Positions 44,951 through 56,697 of a stretch of 64,000 nt of DNA are shown here, piece after piece. The stretch is from Metaphire vulgaris (taxonomy: Eukaryota > Annelida > Clitellata > Crassiclitellata > Megascolecidae). Each line of letters begins with the position of its first letter. Positions within the stretch are counted from its first letter, which is position 1. The translations under genes and the position numbers were made by a program. Under the pieces are notes generated by a model. That model made no database searches. It saw nothing but the letters and a program-made list of their open reading frames with translations, and was not told the DNA's origin. The stretch covers positions 10,796,613 through 10,860,612 of the forward strand of contig CM030865.1 of NCBI GenBank assembly GCA_018105865.1, given 5' to 3'.

Positions 44951-45053
44951 GTCAAGCACAGCATGACAGTAACAACTGACGGTCAATTCTGCAGTCCAAT
45001 CTTTAAAACCAGATTTGTGCCGTATTAATAAAAATTGTTTATACACTGTGTGC

Positions 45054-45262
45054 CAATAAATCCCGCACCCTTTTTATTTTGGCTATAACTTTGTCAAATT
45101 TCCGTGACCATTGTGTTTTACCCCCTAAAAAATGTACGTGGGCGCCCATGTGAACACCCATGTGTTTGGGGTTCTTTCAGCTATATTTTTACCTAGTATT
45201 ATAAAGATTGGTAAAAATTTGACAAAGTTATAGCCAAAATAAAAAGGGTGTGGGATTTATTG
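45054..45262. mobile_element. Inverted-repeat element in the presumed SNX3 3' UTR
   Basis: CAATAAATCCCGCACCCTTT ... GGGTGTGGGATTTATTG, arms about 48 bp including GGCTATAACTTTGTCAAA. The loop carries a GGGCGCCCATGTGAAC repeat. Confidence 0.8.
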
Positions 45263-45264
45263 AC

Positions 45265-46365
45265 TCGCCGTTTGGTGAAATGTACGTTATTGCTTTACTT
45301 TTTACCGACAAGTTTGTGACGTGTTGTTATTCTTTTGCATTTTCAGTCTTTCTTTCTGCACCATTACCAATTTGATCGAAATGCTACTGTACAAACTTCT
45401 TGTGCTTGCAGTGTACTGACATTTGTTGTTTCATGATGATCGTTATACGCTCCAGATGCGCAAGAAATGCGCAGTTAAAATTCTTGATAGTGACCGTAAT
45501 TAATTATCGCAGTTGGAATTGAGTTTTATTTTTCAGGTGTGGCTTGAATCAAAGCTTATTGTTATTTGTCGAAATCTGACAGGTCACTTCTTGTCAAGTT
45601 TTCAATTAAGAATTTGTTGAATTTGTTTTAGTTAGTATATTTACTGATTAGCTGCGATATTGTTTAACTAATTTTGTATTTTATAATGCACATTTTACAC
45701 ATTTTGTAAGCATTATTTTATTATGTGCTAAACAGATAATATTATGCTATGTAGTACTGTTCATGTATGCTCAATATACTCTCGTTGTAGCTATTGCATG
45801 TGTATTGGATTAATTAATTGTTAATTAGTTAATTATTTTTGTACAGTTCACTGTTGTAAATCTTTGTACAGCTTTTGATTTTTACTTTGCTGTAAGCATT
45901 GATGGAACAGGACAATTCAAAAATTGTACGAAGTTATGTTGACTCGGAATGCAGTTTGGGTCAGGTCAGCCGAGGTCAAACTGCGATGTGGTTTTATGTT
46001 GCTAGTGGCTATTTTGTCTGACTTTGAGACACATTACGTATGTTCCAAGTAATTGAAGTAAATGTTTACGAGCATTATAGTTGCTGCAAAATATACTATT
46101 CGGCATCATCATTTATATATACAGTGTACAGGGTGTAAAAGTAAAGAGTGGACCAATGTTTGACGTTTAATATCTCGGCCGCGTGTGTACTTATTTCAAT
46201 ACAATTTATAGGCCATATACCTGGGAATGTATCTGATGTAATTGCCAAATTTTATGCTGATATTTTTAGAGTTCGCTGAAATATGGCAAAAAAACTTAAG
46301 AGATATATTTCCTCGTATTCCACACTCCCTTTGGCAGCCATCCTTGTATGGGGTACTTTATCAAA
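45265..46365. other. AT-rich region downstream of SNX3
   Basis: T-rich unique sequence, possibly long SNX3 3' UTR; TACAGGGTGTAAAAGTAAAG at 46127 resembles a mariner end. Confidence 0.4.
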
Positions 46366-46368
46366 AGC

Positions 46369-46657
46369 CAGTGTTTATTCTAGGCCCTTTTGGGGGATTT
46401 CTCCCCAAAGTTTGAAAATCCCTCTCCCCCAAAAAAATTCTACATGTTGCATTGGGGATGGAAATATCCCCAAAAAAAAAAAGTGTGACGAGAGGGGGTT
46501 TTTTATTTAGGAGAGGGGAAAAACATAATGCATTAGGGCATTTTGAGTAGATGTGATGACCTTTTTTTGCTCGTCAAGGTTTTTTGGCTGAGAAACCTCC
46601 CCCCAAACATTTCAAACTCTCCCTCCCACAATGTCAAGGTGGCTAGAATAAACACTG
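46369..46657. mobile_element. CAGTGTTTATTCTAG-family MITE
   Basis: CAGTGTTTATTCTAGGCCC ... CTAGAATAAACACTG; flanks ATCAAAAGC/GTCAAAAGC. GATGACCTTTTTTTGCTCGT core at 46555. Confidence 0.88.
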
Positions 46658-47179
46658 GTCAAAAGCTTTTCTCAAATTCTAAATATATTCTGTCTACTGA
46701 AATATTCTCAGATGGATTCAAAATTGGTTGAAGAGAAGAGCACAGCTAGAAGGTTGGCATAAGCTAGGATCTAGCTTGAATGACTTCATTTCCCGCTCCT
46801 ATTACGAAAACACCTTTATTTGGCGATGAACGTAAATAATACATTTGAGAAACGTCGTTAATTCTTAATGCATGTTCGCAATTATTGCGACGGAAAGCCG
46901 TAATATTAGAATAGAACGCAAAATGCGACTGCAGATAAATTTCTGCTGGCAAATTGAAGAGTAATGTCGTTTTAAACCCTTGAAGTACTTAATAAGGGTG
47001 TTAGAAAATGGTGCTTGAATATTCAAGGAATTTCAAGTGCATAATATAAATTATTATGAACCACATTGACTGAGCGCGTATCCAACGCAACGCCACCTGG
47101 CGACTTTGCTATATATGCACCATTGCACATATGTAATATATATAAATAAATAATAAATTATGTTTTTATATAATAAATC

Positions 47180-47600
47180 GTCCAGGACGATAGAGCAGAA
47201 GGCCGCTGTTTCGATACCCGCAGGAGCCCTAAGGTCGACTTAGCCTTACTCGCTAGAGGGCCTTACTCGCTAGAGGGCGATGGTAAAATGAGAAGCAGCG
47301 TTAAACTGCGAGGTAAAACATGGGCCTGGGAAAGTAATGGCGGTACTTGTCGGTTGATTCATTCACCGCCAACATTGGGTAAATGTAAGGGCTTTTCGGT
47401 AAAATCAGCCAATTAACTTAACCCAAACCCTAACACTAACCCTAAACCCTATATTGAATAAACTATTGGCGGTGAATTAACCGACAAGAGCCGTAATGGC
47501 AACCTACCCCAGATTGGAACACCTTCGTCGCTAATTTCCTAGACCGGAGATGAGCGCCGGAACCCAACGCTCGGACTCTACGAGACCTACCTTCATCTTT
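47180..47600 (+). repeat. tRNA-derived SINE, copy 2, interrupted by a MITE
   Basis: Shares GACGATAGAGCAGAAGG, the degenerate box B, CGCAGGAGCC, a duplicated ACTCGCTAGAGGGC and the GGTAAAACATGGGCCTGGG tail region with the copy at 3045-3325. A 151-bp element is inserted at 47342-47492. Confidence 0.8.
47342..47492. mobile_element. GGTACTTGTCGG MITE inside a SINE
   Basis: GGTACTTGTCGG / CCGACAAGAGCC ends, inner CACCGCC/GGCGGTG pairing, perfect duplication GTAATGGC. Contains degenerate CCCTAA repeats. Confidence 0.88.
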
Positions 47601-47649
47601 TTATATTTTAAATAAATAAATACATATATAATATCAAGAACGTTGTTAT

Positions 47650-47833
47650 CACTGTTTAACCTAGGCCGTTTCAGGGGGAAATCGCCCTTTTCCCCCGGAA
47701 ATTTCAAATTCCCCGGAAATTTTGGAATACTGCATGGACTAACAGCGGCCCCTAGCAGAATTCCCCCGGCTTTGTCAGTTCCCCGGCTTTTTGAGTTTTC
47801 CCCCCGGAGTCCAGGAGTCTAGATTAAACACTG
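47650..47833. mobile_element. CAGTGTTTAATCTAG-family MITE
   Basis: Perfect duplication GTTGTTAT. Confidence 0.92.
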
Positions 47834-48077
47834 GTTGTTATAACAATAATCTGCTATTCGGACTGGTTTGATTTCGTGCTTTGCTTTTTTGTCGCAAAGA
47901 CACCTTTATTTGGCGATGAACGTGAATTGTACATTTGAGAAACTCCGCTTGACCGTAAGTTTAGAGAGCTGGCATGATGTAAAAGCTGATTATAATAGAG
48001 CGCAAATGTGACTGCTGATAAATTTCTTCTGGCAAATATTGGAGAGTAGTGAAGTTTAATCTTTTAATGCCTATGGC

Positions 48078-48190
48078 CAGTGGCGGTTTCACGTGGGGAA
48101 TAAGTGGGGATGCATCCCCCACCGGACTCTTTTTGGCTGGTGAAACCTATTTTTGTGTAAAAGTCTATGAATAATAGGTTGATTATTGAT
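48078..48190. mobile_element. Truncated TGGCGGTTCCA-family MITE
   Basis: Left end CAGTGGCGGTTTCACGTGGG and the GGGGATGCATCCCCCACCGG segment shared with 52841; right end absent. Confidence 0.7.
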
Positions 48191-48225
48191 CATATGGATG
48201 CCCATGGCAGAGTCGGTCATTGAGA

Positions 48226-48227
<2 letters not shown>

Positions 48228-48299
<72 letters not shown>
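48228..48299. repeat. CT microsatellite
   Basis: 36 CT units. Confidence 0.97.
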
Positions 48300-48301
<2 letters not shown>

Positions 48302-48699
48302 GGAATGTCTCCATGTCACTCGTGTCACTTCTCACTCCCCCACACACATTGAGAAGTGATTTTAAAGCCAGGGGCGCTTCTGGATATAAATACAAGATGC
48401 GCTATAGGGTATACATGCCCTATTATTTTACATACAGTACAATAGTGGACCCGATTTTAACAGCTTATTTCTTTGAATGCTTTCATCCAGTTGTCTGTTG
48501 CAAAAACACCTTTATTTGGCGATGAACGTCAATAATACATGTTGAAAACGTCGTTTAGCCGTAATAATGCTCACAGTTATTATTGTGTTGAAACGCAGCT
48601 TAGAATAGAGCGCAAAATGTCAATGCAGCTAAATTTCTGCTGGTAAATCGGAGAGTAACCAAGCGCTGATACGATTATAAAAAAGATAATAAATCAGTA

Positions 48700-48985
48700 A
48701 TAATAAGCAGGGGAGACAGCTAAGCACTCAAAAAAACCACCTGCAGCTTCAAAGAGAAGCCTCAGTCACTGGTTGAAAAAACAGTAGCTGAAGCCAAAGC
48801 TGCATTTGTTGACACTGATCTGTCGGAGGAAGGAGTCTGAGGAAGCGGGCAGTTGCTCCACCCAGCAATGCTCCAAAGACATCAACGAAAGCTGTCACGA
48901 AGAGACAGGCAGCAGCGCCTAAGAAAGCAAAGGGCTCTCAGGACACGAAGGACAGCAAAACTTCTGCTGTCAAGTCCGAATAGCA
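48700..48985 (+). pseudogene. Possible retro-pseudogene fragment of a Lys/Ala-rich protein
   Basis: Reads AEAKAAFVDTDLSEEG, then a +1 frameshift, then RKRAVAPPSNAPKTSTKAVT and KRQAAAPKKAKGSQDTKDSK ending SAVKSE and TAG. It is followed within 30 bp by AATAAA and an A/T-rich repeat. The tail looks like a real basic C-terminus with a processed 3' end. The parent protein is not recognised. Confidence 0.4.
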
Positions 48986-49589
48986 GATCTTTCATGAAAT
49001 CAATAACAATAAAAAAATAATAGTAATAATAATAATAATAATCATTATAATAATCATATATGAATTCATTATTACACTACAGTACAGCATATATAGTGGA
49101 CGCCATTTTAGCAGCTTAGTTACTTGAATCGTTTCATTCCTTTGTCTATTGCAAAGACACCTTTATTTGGCGACGAGCGTAAATTATACATTTCAGAAAC
49201 GAAGCTTTGCCGTAATGCCTGTTCGCAATTTGTTAATGTGATGGAAAGCCGCTTAGAATAGAGCGCAAAATGCCAATGCAGATAAATTTCTGCTTTTATA
49301 AATCGAAGAGTAATGCCGTTTAACCAAGCGGCTGCTACAATAAAGATGATAAATTAATAACAATAAGTAATAATAACGATATACATGTACAGTATATAGC
49401 TTTGGTAAAAGTAGCGCAGTGGCTGCATATTCTTATGCGTTTCGCCACTCTTGAAATAGCCAATGTAGAAGCAAGGTACAATAGAGAGGAGACTTGTCGT
49501 GTATCCATTGCATCGCCACCTAGCGAACTTCGACCAAAACACAATTACAAGTATGAAACGATGGCTCATTTCGTACCTAAATATACACC

Positions 49590-49657
<68 letters not shown>
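49590..49657. repeat. AAT microsatellite
   Basis: About 22 units. Confidence 0.95.
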
Positions 49658-49659
<2 letters not shown>

Positions 49660-50017
49660 GATAGTACTAGTAAAAGCGGACAATATTTTGGCAGTTTATT
49701 TCTCCGAATGATTTTGTTCCGTGGTTAGCTGAACGCCTAAGATTAAGCAGCTACTGTTGGGCTGCTTTCGAAAGCCCTGTATAAATCCACGATATATTTT
49801 ACTTACTTACTTACTTGCTTGTTGCTTTTTCGTCACAAAGAAACCCTTATTTGGCGACGAGAGTAAATTATACATTTGAAAAACTGGAAAAACTGCTTAA
49901 CCTAAGGATAGTTATGAGAAAATAAGGCTAATCCAATGACAAGATACAGTTCAAAATGTGACTGTATATAAATTTCTGCAACTGCTGGTAATTTAAGAGT
50001 ATTATTTTAATATATAA

Positions 50018-50066
50018 CTCTGTCTGTCTGTCTGTCTGCCTGTCTGTCTGTCTGTCTCTCTCTCTT

Positions 50067-50137
<71 letters not shown>

Positions 50138-50312
50138 GTATGGTTATTGCCATGAAATGGTATCATCATCTTAGTCGATAGATGGCCCTCAGAGAAAGCG
50201 CAGCAATTACATTACATAGCCACTAGGATGAGTATGAGTATTTGCAGATTAATAATAGCTGTGTGTGCGTGTGCGTGTGTGTGCGTATGTGTGTGTGTGT
50301 GTGTGTGTGTGG
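50018..50312. repeat. CTGT, CT and GT microsatellites
   Basis: (CTGT)n, (CT)n 50060-50131, (GT)n 50260-50312. Confidence 0.95.
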
Positions 50313-50746
50313 TTATTGCTCTGAAATAGGACCGATGTTTCTTGGTCATGTTTATGTTTTGCTTAAACTTTGATTTGCTATGAAACTATGATTGACATTT
50401 TGAGTAGTAATAAAACAGGTGGTTTGGCCGTGGAAGGACTCTCACTCACGCTCGCCAGATGCCTGCACATTGTTTCATTACCATCGTCATCGAGAGAGTT
50501 CCTCTCCGGAGAAGTTTAGACGTCAAGACAATCAAACCCACACATAGCCATAGGCCTACAATCAAACCCATACATAGCCATAGGCCTACAATCAAACACA
50601 TATCAGCGTCCAGCGGCCGATAATTACAGTATTATTCATGTAGCTGGACGTATAATTAGACAATTCTTCTTCTTCTTCTTCGTCTTCTTCCTCCTCCTCC
50701 TCCTCCTGCTCCTCTTCTTAACGTCCACTATGCATTTCATATAGAG

Positions 50747-50926
50747 CAGTGTTTATTCTAGCCCCCTTGACATTGGGGGGATTTTGAAATGTTTAAGGGG
50801 GACAAGGTTTGAGTTTCCACACGTTGGGGGGGATTCCAATTTCCCCAGCCAACATCTAAAAAATTTGGGGGGATTTTCAAATGTGGGGGGGGGGATTCCC
50901 TCTAAGAAGGCCTAGAATAAACACTG
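50747..50926. mobile_element. CAGTGTTTATTCTAG-family MITE
   Basis: Perfect 9-bp duplication CATATAGAG. Confidence 0.9.
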
Positions 50927-51226
50927 CATATAGAGTATACGTGATTTGCTTGACGGTAACAAAGACACCTTTATTTGGCGATGAACTTGATTCATACATT
51001 TGAGAAACGTCGCTTGACCGATAGGTCCACTGGCCACGCGTCCCACAAGGCTGATTAGAATTAGAGCGCAAAATGTCACTGAAGATAGATTTCTTCTGGC
51101 AGATCGAAGATGTACGGACGTTGGGAAAATGTGCTATAAAAGTGCATAATTATTATCAATTATTATAAACCAAATTGACTGAACACGTATCAAACGCAAT
51201 TCCACCTAACGATATTGCACTATGTG

Positions 51227-51404
51227 CAGTGTTTATTCTAGCCACCTTGACATTGGGGGGGGGGTTGAAATGTTTGGGGGCAAGATTTGTCTCTCCACGC
51301 TTTGGGGGAGGGAATTTCCATCCCCCAAGCCTACATATACAAATTGGGGGGATTTAAAACTTGGAGGAGGGAATTCCCCCCAAACAGGCCTAGAATAAAC
51401 ACTG
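51227..51404. mobile_element. CAGTGTTTATTCTAG-family MITE
   Basis: Flanks ACTATGTG/ACTATATG. Only 300 bp from the previous copy, same orientation. Confidence 0.9.
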
Positions 51405-51534
51405 ACTATATGCAAATATGCAAATATACAAATATATAATGAACAAATATATTGTAATTATAATATATACGCATATATATAACAACAATGTAAGTGTATT
51501 TGTCTGTACTTGATTTTTAAGCACAGCACTGACT

Positions 51535-51536
<2 letters not shown>

Positions 51537-51611
<75 letters not shown>
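51537..51611. repeat. AT microsatellite
   Basis: 37 AT units. Confidence 0.97.
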
Positions 51612-51612
<1 letters not shown>

Positions 51613-51839
51613 CCTCACTGACCCTTGCACCTAATCATTCAGGATTAGAATTTAGAACAATAAGTGTTAATTCTTCTCGTAAAATGCCTTTCGACCGGAG
51701 TTCGTCCCCTCCTCTACAGGTCTCTCTTTGTTTTTTCTCCCTTTTTACAGGTTTTACCCACTTGGCTGGATAACCCCCCGAAAAGACAATCGCTTCTCTG
51801 TGTAAACGCACGGTAAAAAAGCCGCCAGACGGAAAAGTC

Positions 51840-52830
51840 ACGGGACTGTATTAACCCTCTAGCTACCACCCTAAAACAGACTCAATATCGGTGCACTGAG
51901 AAACCAAAAGTTACCGGCAAAATCAAACGTTTTCAGATAAAAGTAAACGTTTCTCGCAAAGCAAACGATGAACAGAAGCGGTTTGCAAATGCCCCGTTGA
52001 ATTATTGTCATTTAAAAACGCGTGTTTGTTTGTTCTTGTGTGTGTTTGTGTGTGTGTGTATGCTTGTGTGTAGATTTAGTAACTGAATAAGGCATTTATG
52101 ACTGCGTTTTGCAAGGTTGTGTTGCTATTGTTAGGCTTAAAGACAAAGAAGGAGAATACAGGAACGAACTTACAAGAGGACAAGAGAACAAAGAATGAGA
52201 TTACACAGCAAGACCATAATGCCAATGAATGGCTGGGTTAAACATAGTGGTTCTCACACAGGGCAGGTCCTAGTGAACCACTCTAAGCCTTAGCTACAAT
52301 CCATGTATAGCCCCTCCATTCAAATTGCGTCGCGCTGGACTTCTATTTGGTAAATTCGAGTTTTTCATTGAATTTTCATCAGTGAAAAAGAGGTGTTCAA
52401 CTTCCGGCGATGATGACGAATACAAGTAAGATTTAGAAGTCCATCTAGATTCTAGCATAATATAATTACTATTCACTGTTGACGTCTTCTCGTAGAATAC
52501 ATTCATCCATAAATAAAGCAAAATATCATCCTCTGTTTTAGGTTTCATACGTATGAAAAGTGTTACGTCACTTCTTGACCTTTACCCCTACCCTCACCCT
52601 GTCACAAACTGTCACTCTTTCTTAGATCCCTCCTCTCGAGCGTGACGTACTTTATGGACGGCCCCTAGATAGGCCGACAGTCGGCATAATATAGAGTAAA
52701 TATAAATGTAAGACGCAGACAAAGAATGCGAGAATCTTCTTCGTCGAAATAACGCGAAAATTCAAAAATTTTTGACGTTTATTACTAATAGATCCGGCTC
52801 CCTATCCAACGCCTCAGATTTTTAAATAAA
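51840..52830. other. Unassigned unique sequence
   Basis: GGTTCTCACACAGGGCAGGT SINE relic at 52249 and a GACGTACTTTATGGACGG relic at 52642; nothing else recognised. Confidence 0.4.
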
Positions 52831-52840
52831 GTGTAACCAT

Positions 52841-53166
52841 CAGTGGCAGTTCCACGAGGGGGATGAGTGGGGATGCATCCCCCACCGGACTTCCGGACTT
52901 CTTTTCGCTTGTGAGACCTATTTTTGTGTAAAAACCTAGTAAAACTACGGAGAAAAACTGCTGATGACCTTTTTTTGCTTGTCGGCCTATAGTATTTTCC
53001 AGTAAAGATATAGTAAAATTAGGGGGATTTATTTTTGTCAGCCTTTTTCGGCAAAGTTTATTGAGTTTTCCTTCTCTTTTCATCCCCCTTGCCAACTTCC
53101 TATGAATTCATTTTATCTCCCCCCACCTCTCCCTCCCCCCACCAAGAAATCCTGGAACCGCCACTG
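52841..53166. mobile_element. TGGCGGTTCCA-family hAT MITE
   Basis: CAGTGGCAGTTCCACGAGGG ... CCTGGAACCGCCACTG, perfect duplication GTAACCAT; GATGACCTTTTTTTGCTTGT core at 52963. Confidence 0.95.
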
Positions 53167-53295
53167 GTAACCATATCGTATGTAACTTATAGGTATTGAC
53201 CAGGTAACGGAGCGAAGACAATCACACCCAGAAATTCCCAAAATTCAGAAAAAAGTGAACAGTGCCTTTAGAGATAAATTTTGACCCCACAGATG

Positions 53296-53375
53296 TTAAC
53301 CCCTTAATCGGCTGTCCCGAGAATACTCGTCCATTTTGCATTACGTTACAAATAAATGGCCGGTTACGGGGTTAA
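53296..53375. mobile_element. TTAA palindrome copy 8
   Basis: 80 bp, the most diverged copy (GAGAATACTCG core). Confidence 0.85.
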
Positions 53376-53379
53376 TAAT

Positions 53380-53734
53380 TGTCCAAAAATACATGGTTAT
53401 GACTTTTGCATCTGAGGAGAGGGGCATTAACCTTGTGGCTGTTTTTTACCTTTAGGCCTAAGAACTAACTCAGCTCCGCCGAAAGATCCTATATTTAGAT
53501 GTAATCATCGATAATGCAATCGGGGCGAGGAGGAGGGAGATTGGTGGAGAAATCGCCCCCCCCCCAGTAGAGGTGTCCTGCGCCATATGTCAAGTGTGCA
53601 CGTCCGCCGAAACAGCCTTCGATCGGCGGAAGGATACATCACCGGAACTACTTTGCATCTAGGTGAAATTCGCTAATTATACACACAATCATAAATCATA
53701 TATATATATATATGAATGTATATATATATGAATG

Positions 53735-53768
<34 letters not shown>

Positions 53769-54320
53769 CATACATACATTGGCAGGTTTTTGTGCTCTCT
53801 GTCAAATTGATGGATTGATTTGTTGATTTGCAACTGGGAGAGTTCGACTAATAATTATCACTTGCTAATAACTGCAGTGTATGCAGCAGCTAATGGCAGG
53901 TATATATACCGCAGTTTGTACAGTAAAGCAGTGGCCGTGAAATTAAGACCACCAGCCCTCAATGTTTTCCGTGCATTTTGACGATTTTTTGTTCGTACAT
54001 CTTGTAAAAGTTACTACTGATTACTCAAAACCTTCTACCGTGTACATGTACAGACTGAACATATTTTTTAGTCTTTGCTGATTAATCGGTCTATTTCCTT
54101 ATAGAATGAGCGCCTTAGTCGTATATAGTAAGTAAGTAAAGTATATGCCCCTCTGGAGACAGGACATTCAATAGGAGGTACGGGGTCCCTGGGCGTCCGG
54201 AACTGGATTCTTCACTCATCTGGAAGTGTTAGAAATGGCGGGCAAACATTAATGGCGCAGTGCTGCTTACCTGGTCATCAGGTAATCCTGGCCGGAATGT
54301 CATTGGAGAAGGTGGAAGCA
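53380..54320. other. Unassigned sequence with AT-repeat blocks
   Basis: (AT)n around 53700-53765; no gene recognised. Confidence 0.4.
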
Positions 54321-54332
54321 TACAGTCCTGCA

Positions 54333-54516
54333 CAGTGGCGGCTCCACATGGATGTCTCGAGGGAGGTGCCCCTATTGAGTGCCTTCCCCGATTGGGACCC
54401 TATACTTACTAAGTTAATACTACATACCTATCAACAAATGGTTGCCCCCCCCATGCTTAGAAGTTACCACCCCGACGCCCCCTCCCCCCACTTGTAAAAT
54501 CCTGGAGTCGCCACTG
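54333..54516. mobile_element. CAGTGGCGGCTC-family MITE
   Basis: Perfect 8-bp duplication GTCCTGCA. Confidence 0.95.
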
Positions 54517-54605
54517 GTCCTGCATCTGAAGAGCAAATAGACGACATTTTGAAGGAGTTTGGGTGGTTGAGATTACGCTGGTATATCGCAAAGCACGTTT
54601 GAACA

Positions 54606-54643
<38 letters not shown>

Positions 54644-54983
54644 TTTCATGTATTGTTGTTGTAGTGAACAATCGAAGCTATCCAACTGAATATCAGGCTG
54701 ATAACTATTATTCTTAGCAGGACGTATCATAGTGGCGGCTCTACCGGGGGGCCAGAAGGGGTCCGTGCCCCCTATTGAGTGCCTGGCCATCATTGACCCC
54801 CAGTTACTTAATGCTACATACATTAAACAACAAATGGTTGCCCCCATGATTAGAAGTTGACACCCCAAACGCCCCCACTTGCCAAATCCTAGAGCCGCCA
54901 CTGCGTATCATTAAACAATTCTTCTTCTTCTTCTTCTTCTTCTTCTTCTTCTTCTTCTTCTTCTTCTTCTTCTTCTTCTTCTT
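54606..54983. repeat. AT and TTC microsatellites around a MITE
   Basis: (AT)n 54606-54642; (TTC)n 54917-54982. Confidence 0.95.
54731..54903. mobile_element. CAGTGGCGGCTC-family MITE
   Basis: Perfect 8-bp duplication CGTATCAT; the first C of the element is missing. Confidence 0.93.
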
Positions 54984-55026
54984 TGCGTCCACCATTTATT
55001 TTATATTTGCGTGATTTCCTTTACGG

Positions 55027-55195
55027 TCACTAAGACACCTTTATTTGGCGGTGAACTTAAATTATACATTAGACTAGAGAAAAGCCGCTTAACCGCTAGG
55101 TATATCACCACAAAGCCGATTAGAATAGAGTGCAAAATGCCACTGACGATATATTTCTGTTGGTAAATTGACGAGTAACGCTGTCTAATCTTTTA
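55027..55195. repeat. Seventh copy of the CACCTTTATTTGGCG repeat
   Basis: ACACCTTTATTTGGCGGTGA, TAGAATAGAGTGCAAAATGC and GATATATTTCTGTTGG match the 46.8-51.1 kb cluster; 4 kb away from it. Confidence 0.8.
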
Positions 55196-55207
55196 AATAC
55201 GTAAGGA

Positions 55208-55382
55208 CAGTGTCTAATCTAGACTCCTGGACTCCTGGGGGGGGAACTGACAAAGCCGGGGGAATTATGCTAGGGGCCGCTGTTAGTCCATGTAGTATTC
55301 CAAAATTTCCGGGAGGAATTTGAAATTTCGGGGGGACAAGGGCAATTTCCCCCCCCCCGGAAACGGCCTAGATTAAACACTG
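55208..55382. mobile_element. CAGTGTTTAATCTAG-family MITE
   Basis: Flanks CGTAAGGA/CATAAGGG. Lies next to a copy of the ACACCTTTATTTGGCGA repeat. Confidence 0.85.
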
Positions 55383-55502
55383 CATAAGGGTGTTAAATAT
55401 CAATTTTTTGTATTCAGTTACGAAAAGTGTTTTTTTCATAAGCCGATTGCTCACTTGTGCAAACAGTTTCCGACGAGCAAATTCTTGCATGAGTCAACGA
55501 CC

Positions 55503-55582
55503 TTAACCCCTTAACCGTGAATTTAACTGTAACTCAAGGTAAAATGGACGGATATATCCGGGATCCCCAGTTAAGGGGTTAA
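55503..55582. mobile_element. TTAA palindrome copy 9
   Basis: 80 bp, GGATATATCC subtype. Confidence 0.92.
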
Positions 55583-56054
55583 CAACGAAATGCGTGATAG
55601 GCCTAAATGAGAGTAAAATGTCGTCAAATCTCGTGGTGTTCCTTAATTTATTTCATGGTCACTAATGTACAGTATATGCAGGCCGCCAATGGTTATGGAC
55701 ACATTCCACAAAGCCGATTAAAATGCCGATAAATGTGTGTGTGTGTGTGTGTGTGTTTGTATGTTTAGGAAGCGATAATGTTTTCGTGTGTTGTTGCATA
55801 TAATTTAGCGACGGTCTCCGTCCTGTGTGTATATATACATGTACACTGTACACTGTACAGTGTATGTATGAGGATCTATTGGAAAAAGCCGTAGCGTATG
55901 GATCTGGTGCGTGTTGTCGAGGGCCGTTGTGTCGACGCATTTCGTATAAAAGTTTTTTTTATGGCGTTCGATGATCGGTCACTGTTTAGGAACCGCTTAG
56001 AAATCACTTGGCTTTTTGATTATCCTCCGACCTCGTACTGCAATATTATAGTTA

Positions 56055-56058
56055 TCGC

Positions 56059-56091
<33 letters not shown>

Positions 56092-56097
56092 TACTAC

Positions 56098-56128
<31 letters not shown>

Positions 56129-56366
56129 GGCAGCAGAAGCAGTAGCAGTAGCAGTAGTAGATACCATGGATTTGAGACGTGGATCTTTAATTAGTTTGAT
56201 TTGGTGTTCCATCGGTTGATGCTTCTGTGCGTTATGAAGTGGCGCTATAGAAGTTCAAGATTAGATTAGATAGTATTAGAAGTAGCAGCAACAGTAGTAG
56301 TAGTAGTAGGTAGTAGTAGTAGTAGTAGTAGTAGTACGGGCCTGTAGTAGCAGTAGTACGGGCAGT

Positions 56367-56417
<51 letters not shown>

Positions 56418-56501
56418 GGTGGCAGCAGCAGCAGCAGCAGTGGTGCAGCAGTGGTGCAGCAGCAGCAGCAGCAGTGGCAGCAGCAGCAGCAGCAGTGGCA
56501 G

Positions 56502-56567
<66 letters not shown>

Positions 56568-56607
56568 CAGTAGTAGTAGTATAAATAGTACTAGTAAGTA
56601 GTAGTAC

Positions 56608-56653
<46 letters not shown>

Positions 56654-56661
56654 ATAGTAGC

Positions 56662-56697
<36 letters not shown>

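Larger units (their letters stand above)
46808..51115. repeat. Cluster of a ~170-230 bp repeat (six copies; seventh at 55027-55195)
   Basis: Copies begin near 46808, 47891, 48500, 49150, 49845 and 50955. Each starts CACCTTTATTTGGCGATGAA, then ATACATTTGAGAAACG, ATAGAGCGCAAAATG and an AGATAAATTTCT hairpin. Copies at 48.5 and 49.15 kb also share GTGGACGCCATTTTAGCAGC upstream. Copies at 46.8, 49.15 and 50.96 kb share AACGCAACGCCACCTGGCGA-like sequence downstream. This suggests a decayed ~650-bp tandem unit. Confidence 0.8.

Noticed and set aside
46764..46952. Minus-strand peptide SSPNKGVFV shared with 50877-51071
   Set aside because: The frame is broken by stops in the copy at 48.5 kb and changes are not codon-like, so this is a repeat and not a gene family.
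47411..47455. Interstitial telomere
   Set aside because: Only a few degenerate CCCTAA units lying inside a MITE with an 8-bp target duplication.
51684..51771. Small spliced gene with a strong acceptor before GTTTTACCC
   Set aside because: Pyrimidine tract and CAG are convincing by eye, but no partner exon or recognisable peptide was found.
56366..56562. Possible poly-Gln coding CAG tract
   Set aside because: No start codon, splice sites or flanking protein in any CAG frame; surrounded by other trinucleotide repeats.
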